Source: Candidatus Kapaibacterium sp.
Lineage (GTDB): Bacteria; Bacteroidota; Ignavibacteria; Kapaibacteriales; UBA2268
Reading direction: 5' to 3'
NCBI GenBank assembly: GCA_013414795.1
Contig: CP058732.1
Coordinates: 124,001 to 188,000 of the forward strand
DNA length: 64,000 nucleotides
Shown: positions 27,381-35,295 of the stretch, piece by piece
How positions within the stretch are numbered: position 1 is the first letter of the stretch
Layout of the letters: each line of letters opens with the position of its first letter
The notes under the pieces: model-generated
Seen by the model: only the letters and a program-made list of their open reading frames with translations
What the model was told of the DNA's origin: nothing
Database searches by the model: none
Position numbers and translations under genes: made by a program

Positions 27381-27409
27381 AAGAAATACATAAAATTTAT
27401 GTATTTCTT
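27381..27409. promoter_or_regulatory. 29-bp perfect palindrome, probable operator of divergent regulators
   Basis: Two 14-bp arms (AAGAAATACATAAA and its exact complement) flank one central base. The site lies in the 108-bp gap between the XRE repressor and the Mor-like gene, 35 bases before the repressor ATG and 44 before the activator ATG. A site this symmetric in a divergent regulator gap is most simply a dimeric repressor operator. A terminator is unlikely because the arms are A+T-rich and no transcript ends here. Confidence 0.75.
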
Positions 27410-27453
27410 GCAAAAGCAAAAATAAGAAATTTTTAACAAAAAAAAATAAAAAA

Positions 27454-27723
27454 ATGAAAGATATCTTTTCAAAAGTGGAAGTTGAAGATTTGACAGACGA
27501 CTTAAAATTGGTTGCAAATGCTTGCGGAATCGAAACCGCTCGCAACCTTCTTCGCTATTGTGCTGGAATGTCGATTTATATTCCTAAAATCGCTCGCTTG
27601 GATAAGTTCATCGAACGCTATATTAAAGAAAATTCGACAAAGAACTTCAAAATAATTGCTAACGAACTTGGCGTTACAGAACAATTTATCAAAAAACTTT
27701 TTAGACAAATGAGAAAAAAGTAG
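27454..27723 (+). CDS. Mor-family transcription activator-like protein
   Basis: This 89-residue protein resembles the Mu Mor/C activator family. The N-terminal dimerisation part has VANACGIETARNLLRYCAGMSIYIPK, matching the family's 'GG..IYIP' signature. The C-terminal helix-turn-helix is NFKIIANELGVTEQFIKKLFRQ. In Mu, Mor turns on middle promoters. Here no phage structural genes are nearby, so it may be a domesticated or remnant switch together with the divergent XRE/S24 pair. Length and motif order fit a complete protein. Confidence 0.72.
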   Translation: MKDIFSKVEVEDLTDDLKLVANACGIETARNLLRYCAGMSIYIPKIARLDKFIERYIKENSTKNFKIIANELGVTEQFIKKLFRQMRKK

Positions 27724-27847
27724 TTTCAATAAAAGTATAAAACTCACTAATGGTTGTTAAAAAAATATCATAAACACAAAGAAAATTGGCAATTGTTCAA
27801 AACAATCATAACATAAACAAATTCATTTCGTCTGAACATTTTTTAAA

Positions 27848-28864
27848 ATGGAAAGCATTATGTTGGAATTGGATGAAGAAAGGGCAAGATATTTAATCTC
27901 TCGTTGTGAAGGCAAAAAGATTGCAGTTGTTGGCGATGTTATGCTCGACCGCTTCCTTTGGGGCACTGTAAACAGAATCTCTCCAGAAGCACCAGTTCCA
28001 GTAGTTGAATTGGAAGAAGAAACAGCCCATCTGGGCGGTGCCTCCAATGTTGCAAACAATTTGCGAAATCTTGGCGTCACCCCAATACTTTGCGGTGTTA
28101 TTGGCAACGACACTTCGGGAAAAATCTTTCTCGATATTGCCCAGCAAAGCGGTATCGACATTTCTGGAATTTATATCGACCAGCAACGACCTACAACCGT
28201 CAAAACCAGAATTATTGCAAGCAACCAGCACGTCGTCCGAGTCGACCGCGAAGTCCGCGAGCCTATTTCAGTCGATGCAATGCTTTTTATAATTGAAAAA
28301 ATTGCAAACGAACGCAACTTGGACGGCATCATATTCCAAGATTACAACAAAGGCACCATCACACCCAAATTGATACACAGATTAATAACTCTTGCAAACG
28401 AAAAAGAAATCCCAACATTTGTCGACCCCAAGTTTGAAAACTTTTTTGAATATCAAAACACAACAGTATTCAAGCCAAATCGAAAAGAAGCCCAACAGGC
28501 TTTGAATATGAAAATTAAAACCAGGGAGCAAGTAATCGAAGCGGGAACTGAATTGCTTTCGAGGCTGAATACCAAAGCAGTTCTGCTTACTCTTGGAGCC
28601 GACGGGATGGCACTCTTCGAATCGGAAAACGACATTTCCTTTGTTCCGACCCGAGCAAGAAAAGTTGCCGACGTTTCGGGCGCTGGGGACACAACAATTG
28701 CCACATTCGCCGCAATCTATTCAACAGGAGCAAGTTTCAAAGAAGCTGCAACAATTGCAAACTATGCTGCTGGGGCTGTTTGCGAGGAGCCAGGTGTTGT
28801 GCCAATCACAATCGAAAAATTGCTCGAAACCATCCGTAAAAACAATAGAAAACAGACCATATGA
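27848..28864 (+). CDS. rfaE1: D-glycero-beta-D-manno-heptose-7-phosphate kinase
   Basis: This 338-residue PfkB/ribokinase-family enzyme corresponds to the kinase domain of HldE. It has the N-terminal GDVMLDRFLWGTVNRISPEAP, the sugar-binding GGASNVANNL and the C-terminal ATP/catalytic motif DVSGAGDTTIA with the base Asp. It phosphorylates heptose 7-phosphate at C1 for ADP-heptose, the LPS inner-core precursor. The adenylyltransferase follows as a separate gene overlapping by 4 bases (ATGA). A second in-frame ATG at 27860 is also possible. Confidence 0.92.
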   Translation: MESIMLELDEERARYLISRCEGKKIAVVGDVMLDRFLWGTVNRISPEAPVPVVELEEETAHLGGASNVANNLRNLGVTPILCGVIGNDTSGKIFLDIAQQSGIDISGIYIDQQRPTTVKTRIIASNQHVVRVDREVREPISVDAMLFIIEKIANERNLDGIIFQDYNKGTITPKLIHRLITLANEKEIPTFVDPKFENFFEYQNTTVFKPNRKEAQQALNMKIKTREQVIEAGTELLSRLNTKAVLLTLGADGMALFESENDISFVPTRARKVADVSGAGDTTIATFAAIYSTGASFKEAATIANYAAGAVCEEPGVVPITIEKLLETIRKNNRKQTI

Positions 28865-29325
28865 TTGTCTCAATTAATGACATTGAAAATATTTGCAACG
28901 AAATTCGTTCTAAAGGAAACAAGATTGTATTCACCAACGGCTGCTTTGATTTAATACACATTGGTCACGTTCGATATCTTACCGAAGCAAAAAAACTTGG
29001 GGACGTTCTAATCGTTGGGCTAAATAGCGACGATTCAGTTCGAAGGCTTAAAGGCTCGAATAGACCGATAACCCCGCAAGAGGAACGCGCCGAAATTTTG
29101 GATGCTCTCAAACCAGTGGATATTGTGGTTGTTTTCGAAGAAGACACGCCAATTGAGTTAATCAAAAAAGTTCGTCCCAATGTACTTGTTAAAGGTGGCG
29201 ATTACACACTGGAACAAATTGTTGGTGCGGACCTTGTTAAAAGCACTGGCGGGGAAGTTATTGTAATTCCTTATGTAAAGGATAAATCCACAACCAATCT
29301 TATTGAAAAACTCAAGCATATGTAA
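28861..29325 (+). CDS. rfaE2: Heptose 1-phosphate adenylyltransferase
   Basis: This 154-residue cytidylyltransferase-fold protein equals the second domain of HldE. It has TNGCFDLIHIGHV (HxGH-type nucleotide motif), GLNSDDSVRRLKG and the closing VKDKSTTNLIEK that resembles the ISTT-like signature. It adenylylates heptose 1-phosphate to give ADP-heptose. It overlaps the kinase gene by 4 bases, and a strong hairpin follows 17 bases after the stop. In E. coli the two activities are fused; separate genes are common in other phyla. Confidence 0.93.
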   Translation: MIVSINDIENICNEIRSKGNKIVFTNGCFDLIHIGHVRYLTEAKKLGDVLIVGLNSDDSVRRLKGSNRPITPQEERAEILDALKPVDIVVVFEEDTPIELIKKVRPNVLVKGGDYTLEQIVGADLVKSTGGEVIVIPYVKDKSTTNLIEKLKHM

Positions 29326-29342
29326 AAAATTTTAAAATAAAA

Positions 29343-29361
29343 AGGGGGCAACCAGCCCCCT
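29343..29361. terminator. Bidirectional terminator between rfaE2 and the former leuD end
   Basis: A 7-bp stem (AGGGGGC/GCCCCCT) with a 5-base loop is flanked by A-rich DNA on the left and TCTTTGTTCT on the right. It would stop rfaE2 transcription from the left and the restriction gene, formerly leuD, from the right. Confidence 0.8.
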
Positions 29362-29387
29362 CTTTGTTCTAATTATTTTGCCTTTCC

Positions 29388-29406
29388 TCCAGCAGAAGTT
29401 TCCGAG
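29388..29406 (-). repeat. 19-bp direct repeat, left end of restriction-modification island (leuD remnant)
   Basis: This copy is identical to 31417-31435, which lies in the 3' coding end of leuD. Read in the leuD frame, it and its flank encode RKLLLEERQNN and a stop codon, an alternative LeuD C-terminus. It lies 7 bases after the stop of the restriction gene, so it is the remnant left by an insertion. Confidence 0.8.
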
Positions 29407-29413
29407 AGTTATA

Positions 29414-30277
29414 TTAATAGTAATCCTGCAACTTCTTTTCAAGAATTTCAGAAAGTTCTAAATATCGAGGCGCCTTATGGCTTTTAAAAAAATTTAGTAA
29501 TAATTTTAATGTTTGACCACTTTTAAATATTGCATTAATAATTCCAATATCCCACAATTCTTGGTTTGTTAGAAGATTTTTCCAGACCTTAATTTCTAAA
29601 TTATTAATTTCATTGAAACTATTATCAGGGTTGATATCAAAATTAATTTCTGGAATTTCTGGGAGAGATTCTTTCCATTTAGTAAGCCACTCAAGCAGGC
29701 TGTCCCAATAGTCTTGAACTTCAAGAAATTCAAATAATTCTTTTCCGTAACATAAACGAAGAGTAACATTATAGCCATCTTCAAGGCGTTTTAATTCTTC
29801 TTTATAGTAGTTTTTGTTTTTTTCCAATTTTGGATCTATAAAATACATTATACCAATTATATTGTTGTGATATGATTTCAAAATTTCCACCAATTTGGCT
29901 TCAAAATTTGCAATTTGTCCTCTTTTCTTTGTCGAGTCGTGATCGTCTCTTATTTTTTGCTCAATGAAATAGAATTTTTCCTTATCTTTGAAAAAATGAT
30001 CCAAAGATAGACGCTTTCCATCTGATCTAGTAATACTTTTCCGCAAAATTTCATAGCCCGAATCTTTTAATATCTCTTCAATCAGCTCTTCAAATGCGTC
30101 CCCAAACCTTATTTCTTGGGACTGTAACAAATGTTGCAATATTTTTGTTTTGGGCTTTGACGGCCTGAATAAACCAACGAATCTTTCTGGTTTGTTAGAC
30201 AAATTAATAAGAAGTTCTTTCTTTTGTCTGTCAAAAATGTGTTTATTTAGTATTGCACAAAATTTCTGATAATCCAT
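29414..30277 (-). CDS. Type II restriction endonuclease (PD-(D/E)xK, partner of HinfI-like methylase)
   Basis: This 287-residue protein is coded immediately downstream of a DNA adenine methyltransferase, sharing one base (TAATG), so translation is coupled. A plausible PD-(D/E)xK core is seen: D93 in LSLDHFFKDK and E106-Q-K108 in FYFIEQK, followed by basic residues. The rest is helical with no other domain. Specificity should match the methylase, probably GANTC by analogy to M.HinfI, but this is not proven. The gene is visibly richer in A+T than its neighbours, consistent with transfer. The stop is 7 bases from the insertion repeat. Confidence 0.72.
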   Translation of the reverse strand: MDYQKFCAILNKHIFDRQKKELLINLSNKPERFVGLFRPSKPKTKILQHLLQSQEIRFGDAFEELIEEILKDSGYEILRKSITRSDGKRLSLDHFFKDKEKFYFIEQKIRDDHDSTKKRGQIANFEAKLVEILKSYHNNIIGIMYFIDPKLEKNKNYYKEELKRLEDGYNVTLRLCYGKELFEFLEVQDYWDSLLEWLTKWKESLPEIPEINFDINPDNSFNEINNLEIKVWKNLLTNQELWDIGIINAIFKSGQTLKLLLNFFKSHKAPRYLELSEILEKKLQDYY

Positions 30278-31245
30278 TAGGGTTTATCCCAAAGATTAAA
30301 ATTTAGAACATATTTTGTGTCATTAAAATTTGTTTTATCTATTAAATTTAAATTTTTTTTAAATCTTTTTTCTATCCATTCTACATATTTGGGATTTTTT
30401 TCAATCATAACAAAATTTCTATTCAGTGATCTGGCAACATAGCCAGTAGTTCCAACACCAGCAACTGGGTCAAGTATTAAATCGCCTTCATTTGATGAAG
30501 TAAGAATTACTCTTTTTAATAATTCCACAGGTTTTTGAGTTGAATGGACTTTTTTCCCTGTTTCGTCTTTCAACCTTTCTTTACCATTACACAATGGCAA
30601 TATCCAAACGTTAGCCGCTACTTTCCCAATCCCAAATTGTTTTGCATATTCTTTATGAAAAGTATATTTCTTTGAATTCTTGTCTTTAACAGCCCAAATC
30701 AATGTTTCTGTTGCGTTTGTAAATCTTACACCTAACCAATTAGGCATAGGATTAGTTTTTACCCAAATAATATCATTTAATATCCAATAGCCTAAATCTT
30801 GCATAATTTTACCTATTCTGAAAATACTATGATAAGTAGAAATAATCCAAATTGTGCCTTCGGGTTTCATTACTCTTTTTACATCTATTAGTAAGTTTTG
30901 AATAAACTTATCATATTCCTCAAAAGATTGAAATTTATCCCACTCGTCATCCACCCCCTCGACAATTGTATTTACTGTCCATCTCTTTAATTCCTTCTTA
31001 GGAAGTTGAAGAAAATAAGGTGGATCTAAAAATACTACATCAAATATCTCTGCTGGAAATTTCTTTAAAACTTTTAAAGAATCCCCTAATATGACGCTGT
31101 TAATTATTTCATCTTTCGAGTATGTGTCTTTTTGGTCTATGTCAATGATTTTCTTCAATGAATCAATACCTTTCGTGTCAACATTATTATCATTGAACAA
31201 CACTATATTTTCTTTATTTGAAAAACTTTTTGTTGCTGGTTCCAT
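30277..31245 (-). CDS. DNA adenine-N6 methyltransferase, beta class (M.HinfI-like)
   Basis: This 322-residue methylase has beta-class motif order. Catalytic motif IV (DPPYFLQ, D74-Y77) comes first and the SAM-binding motif I (DPVAGVGTTGYVA, about 259) follows, with Val where most have Phe. GVDDEWDKF, YWILNDIIWVKTNP and LCNGKERLKDETGKKVHSTQKP closely follow the M.HinfI pattern as I recall it, suggesting GANTC as the target. Expression of the methylase before the nuclease, with coupled stop/start, is the usual safe order. The N-terminal ~45 residues are outside the conserved fold. Confidence 0.9.
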   Translation of the reverse strand: MEPATKSFSNKENIVLFNDNNVDTKGIDSLKKIIDIDQKDTYSKDEIINSVILGDSLKVLKKFPAEIFDVVFLDPPYFLQLPKKELKRWTVNTIVEGVDDEWDKFQSFEEYDKFIQNLLIDVKRVMKPEGTIWIISTYHSIFRIGKIMQDLGYWILNDIIWVKTNPMPNWLGVRFTNATETLIWAVKDKNSKKYTFHKEYAKQFGIGKVAANVWILPLCNGKERLKDETGKKVHSTQKPVELLKRVILTSSNEGDLILDPVAGVGTTGYVARSLNRNFVMIEKNPKYVEWIEKRFKKNLNLIDKTNFNDTKYVLNFNLWDKP

Positions 31246-31391
31246 ATTATTTTAAAACAATTAATATTAATAAGTTTTTACTTCATAATACAATTTCTTA
31301 ATGATTGAATAAGGTTTTAATTAAAAAACCCTATAAAATCACAAAGTAAATTACAATTTAATAAATAAATTTCAACTATTAACAAATTAGT

Positions 31392-31898
31392 TTAATTGCC
31401 TTCGATAGCCTGGTTTTCCAGCAGAAGTTTCCGAGTATAGGGAATTAGTCCCCCCGCATCTATAATTGCTTGTCTCGACTTATGATGGGGAATCAATGCA
31501 AACTCCTTATTCTTTGTCTTGTTTATGATTTTATCCCCAACGATTTCAAGTTCATCGCCTACTTCAGCCTCGATATCAGGGCATATATATGTTGGCAAGC
31601 CAAGATTAATGCTGTTCTGCAAAAAAATTCTGGCAAAATTCTTTGCAACGATTTTTATATCATATCCACGCAAAGTCGATACTGCTTGCTCGCGGGAGGA
31701 ACCGCATCCAAAGTTCTTTCCAGCAACGATGAAATCTCCCGGTTCGAACTTGTGGTTTACAAGCATTTCGTGAAGTTCTTTAATATCTCCAAAAACATAT
31801 TGGGGAGTTTCTGTTGGCAGAACTGTTGCCATATATCGCCCCGGATAAATAATATCAGTTGAAATGTCGTCACCTAAGACATAAATAACTTTACCCAT
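31392..31898 (-). CDS. leuD: 3-isopropylmalate dehydratase-type small subunit
   Basis: This is the small swivelling subunit (168 residues) of a LeuCD-type hydro-lyase. It has GDDISTDIIYPGRYM, the catalytic-loop motif FGCGSSREQA and the family-typical NFARIFLQNSINLGLP. The start at 31898 is set by GGAGG six bases upstream, which lies inside the last leuC codons; a single base separates the two genes. The final residues (NQAIEGN) follow a 19-bp sequence duplicated beyond the restriction genes. The native C-terminus was therefore probably replaced when that island inserted. The real substrate may be citramalate/3-methylmalate or another homologue, given the operon. Confidence 0.92.
   Translation of the reverse strand: MGKVIYVLGDDISTDIIYPGRYMATVLPTETPQYVFGDIKELHEMLVNHKFEPGDFIVAGKNFGCGSSREQAVSTLRGYDIKIVAKNFARIFLQNSINLGLPTYICPDIEAEVGDELEIVGDKIINKTKNKEFALIPHHKSRQAIIDAGGLIPYTRKLLLENQAIEGN
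31417..31435 (-). repeat. 19-bp direct repeat, right end of restriction-modification island
   Basis: This copy lies within leuD codons for RKLLLE, near the 3' end, and is identical to 29388-29406. The pair brackets exactly the restriction-modification genes and their noncoding flank. Confidence 0.8.
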
Positions 31899-31899
31899 T

Positions 31900-33189
31900 T
31901 TAACCTCCATTTCTTGGATCCGTAATAACACCAGTGATAGCACTCGCCGCTGCAACGCTTGGCGAGCAAAGATAGACCTCAGAATTCGGATTGCCCATTC
32001 GCCCTTTGAAGTTGCGATTGGTTGTAGAAAGTGCTACTTCGCCGTCCCCGAGCGCACCTTGGTGTACCCCAAGACAAGGACCACAGCCAGGGTTAACAAC
32101 AACAGCACCAGCCTCCATCAAATCGAGGACGTAGCCTCGGCGAATCGCTTCTTTTAGAATCCTTCCAGAAGCAGGGAACACAAGCATACGTACGCCGCGA
32201 GCAATTTTCTTCCCTTTTAGTATTTTCGCTGCAGTTTCCAAATCCTCCAACCGTCCGTTTGTACACGACCCAAGAACGATTTGATTTACTTTAACCCCAG
32301 CAACTTCCGATATTGGCTTCACATTGTCAACTGTATGGGGACAGGCAATTTGCGGTTCAAGATTGGATACATCAATTACGACCTCCCGTTCATATGTTGC
32401 ATCAAGGTCGGGGCTTATCATTTCGATTTCATCTTTAACACCAGCAACCTCTCGCAAATACCTTACAGTTTCATCATCTGGTGGGACAATACCAGAAGTT
32501 GCCCCTGCTTCGACTGTCATATTGCAAATAGTCAAACGCCCAGATGTATTCATATTTTTTATCGCCTCGCCGTGAAACTCTATAACTTTGAAATTTGCAC
32601 CCTCGGCTCCAAGTAGTCCGACTATGTAAAGAATTAAATCCTTTGGCTCGACAAACTCTTTGAATTTCCCATTTACAACAATTTTAATTGTTTCTGGAAC
32701 TTGAACATTGAGAATTCTTCCAAGAGTCCAAACAGAAGCCATCTCCGTCGCACCAATTCCAAATGAAAATGCCCCAAGCGCCCCGTGACTTGTTGTGTGG
32801 CTATCTGTTCCAACTACAAGGTAACCCGGGCGGACATACCCATTTTCCGGAAGAATTTGATGGCAAATACCCATTTCGTCCGAACGAATGTCGTGGAATT
32901 TGTTTATTCCTTGTTGGGCAACAAATTCACGAACTTTCTTTTGGTTTGTAGCAGTTTTTGAACTTTCCGCTGGCACGCGGTGGTCGAAAATAATTGCAAT
33001 CTTGTTGGGGTCCCACACTTTTGGTTCAAGCCCAGTCCCTTTGAAAATTTCTTGGAATTGATTTATTACAAGCGCAGCATTTTCGTGCGACATTGCCAAA
33101 TCGACTCTTGGTTCCAAAATATCACCAATTTGAACTTCTTTCTGTCCAGTTGCCTTTGCTAATATTTTTTGTACTAATGTTTGTCCCAT
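31900..33189 (-). CDS. leuC: 3-isopropylmalate dehydratase/homoaconitase-type large subunit
   Basis: This 429-residue aconitase-superfamily protein is of the short LeuC/HacA type. The [4Fe-4S] ligands are in GSCTNGR and NPGCGPCLG. TDSHTTSHGALGAF and SPSVAAASAITG also match the family. With LeuD it would shift a hydroxyl group on a 2-alkylmalate by dehydration and rehydration. The short form includes enzymes for isopropylmalate, citramalate and homocitrate, so the substrate is not fixed by sequence. It is the fourth gene of a five-gene minus-strand operon, 14 bases after the CoA-transferase. Confidence 0.92.
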   Translation of the reverse strand: MGQTLVQKILAKATGQKEVQIGDILEPRVDLAMSHENAALVINQFQEIFKGTGLEPKVWDPNKIAIIFDHRVPAESSKTATNQKKVREFVAQQGINKFHDIRSDEMGICHQILPENGYVRPGYLVVGTDSHTTSHGALGAFSFGIGATEMASVWTLGRILNVQVPETIKIVVNGKFKEFVEPKDLILYIVGLLGAEGANFKVIEFHGEAIKNMNTSGRLTICNMTVEAGATSGIVPPDDETVRYLREVAGVKDEIEMISPDLDATYEREVVIDVSNLEPQIACPHTVDNVKPISEVAGVKVNQIVLGSCTNGRLEDLETAAKILKGKKIARGVRMLVFPASGRILKEAIRRGYVLDLMEAGAVVVNPGCGPCLGVHQGALGDGEVALSTTNRNFKGRMGNPNSEVYLCSPSVAAASAITGVITDPRNGG

Positions 33190-33203
33190 ATTTTCTCCTT
33201 CAA

Positions 33204-34397
33204 TTAAACTACACCTTCTTTTCGTAATGTCTCGATTTCTTCTTTTGTAATCCCAATAAGGGAGAGCACTTCTTCAGTGTGTTGCGAAAGTTTGGGCGGA
33301 GGTGTTTCCGCAAAACCTGGGGTTTTTTCAAATTTTGCAGTAAGGTTAAAGACTTTGATTGGTCCGATACCTTCCACATTCAATGTAGCAAATGTATTTC
33401 GAACTTGTATCTGTGGTTGGTTCAATGCATCTTCGAGCGAAAGTATTTCGCCAGCGGGAATATCGTTGTTATTCAGCAATTCGACCCAATACTTTGTTGG
33501 CTTTTCCATAAGTTTTTCTTCTATCAATGGATTCAACTCGAAGCGGTTCTTTTTTCGAATGTCTCGTTCCTTGAATCTTGGATCCTCTTTAAGATGGGAA
33601 AGCCCAAGCAAATCGGCAAGCGTTTCCCATTGCTCTTGCTTGTTCGCAGCAATGTTAATGTATCCATCTTGCGTTTTGAACGTACCAGAGGGAGCAGCAG
33701 TAAAGTTATCATTTCCGAGCAACTCGGGTTGCTGTCCGCCAAGCATAAGATTCGCAACCACCCAGCCCATCAATGGCATTATTGAATCCAAAAGAGCAAC
33801 GTCAATGAATTGACCTTCGCCCGTGCGTTCTCGATAATACAATGCTGCAAGAATTGCAAAAGCAGCGTTTAAACCCCCAACAGTATCGCATACTGGAAAA
33901 CCGCACCGCAAAGGATTCAATCGCTTATCGCCGTTTATTGCCATAACACCACTAAGCCCTTGAATAATCTGGTCGTAAGCGGGCTTGAATGCATCGGGAC
34001 CCGTTTGACCGAATCCAGAAATTGCACAATAAATCAATCGAGGATTTATCTCTTTCAAAACCGAATAACCGACACCTAATCTGTCCATTACCCCAGGACG
34101 GAAATTTTCTACGACGACATCAGAAATTGCGACAAGTTTTTTGAATATCTCCCGACCACGCTCATCCTTTAAGTTCAATGTGCAAGATTTCTTGTTGGAA
34201 TTTTGCGCCAGGAAACTTGTTCCCATCAGCATTTTGTTATATTCAGTTACGCAACCAAGTTTCCTTGCAAGGTCGCCGTCCTTTGGGTTCTCTATTTTGA
34301 TTACTTCAGCACCCAGCAATGCCAGATGCAATGTTGCAAATGGTCCCGATAGAACATTAGTTAAATCCAAAACTCTTATACCATCAAGGATTTTCAT
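33204..34397 (-). CDS. CaiB/BaiF family III CoA-transferase
   Basis: From the ATG at 34397, which overlaps the lyase stop as ATGA, this is a 397-residue class III CoA-transferase. It has RVLDLTNVLSGPFATLHLALLGAEVIKIE at the N-terminus, SGFGQTGPDAFKPAYD, and GEGQFIDVALLDS, where the catalytic Asp of the family sits. These enzymes pass CoA between carboxylic acids; relatives include succinyl-CoA:citramalate, itaconate and 3-hydroxymethylglutarate transferases. Placed between an HMG-CoA-lyase-like gene and LeuCD, it should activate or unload the hydroxy-acid substrate of the lyase. Confidence 0.9.
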   Translation of the reverse strand: MKILDGIRVLDLTNVLSGPFATLHLALLGAEVIKIENPKDGDLARKLGCVTEYNKMLMGTSFLAQNSNKKSCTLNLKDERGREIFKKLVAISDVVVENFRPGVMDRLGVGYSVLKEINPRLIYCAISGFGQTGPDAFKPAYDQIIQGLSGVMAINGDKRLNPLRCGFPVCDTVGGLNAAFAILAALYYRERTGEGQFIDVALLDSIMPLMGWVVANLMLGGQQPELLGNDNFTAAPSGTFKTQDGYINIAANKQEQWETLADLLGLSHLKEDPRFKERDIRKKNRFELNPLIEEKLMEKPTKYWVELLNNNDIPAGEILSLEDALNQPQIQVRNTFATLNVEGIGPIKVFNLTAKFEKTPGFAETPPPKLSQHTEEVLSLIGITKEEIETLRKEGVV

Positions 34398-35287
34398 TGC
34401 TCTCTCCAAGTTTTGTACAAATAACCTGGTAAATCTTTGACAAAGAAACCACAAGCATATTTCGTCACAGAAACAATTTTGCCAATATTAATATCATTTC
34501 GTAAGCCCATTTTTTGTAGCATATTTACAAAGTCCTCGGTGCAAACATTACCAGCGGGTTGCTTGGTAAACGGACATCCCCCAAGCCCCCCAAAAGCAGT
34601 CTCGATGTATTTAACTCCGTTTTGCATTGCAATGTAAGAATTCACAATCCCAAGTCCGTATGTATTGTGAAAATGGGCAGCAAACTCGGCATTTGGATTC
34701 ATCTTCTGCAAAGTTTGGAACATTCTTTCAACTTTCGTAGGAAAGGCATATCCAGAGGTATCGGCAAGACTCACCTTGTTGATGCCTTCGGCGAAATATC
34801 TCTCGACAATTTTGTAAACTCGCTCTTCTGGGATGTCGCCTTCATACCCACAACCAAAAGCAGATTGGACCGACACTTGTATATCCTTGCCCAACTTCAT
34901 TGCCTCTTTGGCGATGTTTATAATACGTTCCAAAGCCTCGGCAATAGTCATACCAGTATTCTTCTTTGAATGGGTTTCGCTTGCCGAAACTCCCATACAA
35001 ATCAAGTCCGCATCGGCTTTCAAGGCTCGTTCAAAGCCCTTTTCGTTTAAAATCAAAGCGGAGAAGCGAACATTGCTTGTCTTTTTCGACTTCATCTCCT
35101 CGAAAAGTTCGTCTGTATCTGCCATTTGCGGTAAAATTTTTGGATTGACGAACGAGCCGAGTTGAATGACATCGATACCAGCCTCGACGAGTTTTTCTGC
35201 CCATTGGACTTTTGTAATAGTTGGAACTTGCTGGCTCTCCATTTGCAAGCCATCACGCAACCCAACTTCGTGGATTATTACTTCCAT
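34394..35287 (-). CDS. HMG-CoA lyase-family acyl-CoA lyase
   Basis: This 297-residue TIM-barrel enzyme has the family start VGLRDGLQ (R11, D12), the metal-binding HFHN (H206, H208) and the active-site Cys loop GGLGGCPF (C238) followed by GNVCTEDFV. HMG-CoA lyase splits 3-hydroxy-3-methylglutaryl-CoA to acetoacetate and acetyl-CoA. Related enzymes act on citramalyl-CoA-like substrates. The neighbouring dehydratase and dehydrogenase favour a C5 hydroxy acid, but the sequence alone does not exclude true HMG-CoA. It starts 8 bases after the dehydrogenase stop. Confidence 0.9.
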   Translation of the reverse strand: MEVIIHEVGLRDGLQMESQQVPTITKVQWAEKLVEAGIDVIQLGSFVNPKILPQMADTDELFEEMKSKKTSNVRFSALILNEKGFERALKADADLICMGVSASETHSKKNTGMTIAEALERIINIAKEAMKLGKDIQVSVQSAFGCGYEGDIPEERVYKIVERYFAEGINKVSLADTSGYAFPTKVERMFQTLQKMNPNAEFAAHFHNTYGLGIVNSYIAMQNGVKYIETAFGGLGGCPFTKQPAGNVCTEDFVNMLQKMGLRNDINIGKIVSVTKYACGFFVKDLPGYLYKTWREQ

Positions 35288-35295
35288 TGTACACC

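Noticed and set aside
27333-27545. 70-codon minus-strand frame spanning the palindrome
   Set aside because: It overlaps both the operator gap and the start of the Mor-like gene and shows no protein features.
28861-29325. Broken HldE fusion
   Set aside because: Both domains are complete with normal starts and a 4-base overlap; separate rfaE1 and rfaE2 genes are a known arrangement.
31246-31391. Possible small RNA or gene between the methylase start and leuD
   Set aside because: The segment is only A+T-rich DNA with no stable hairpin, ribosome site or open frame; probably island flank and methylase promoter.
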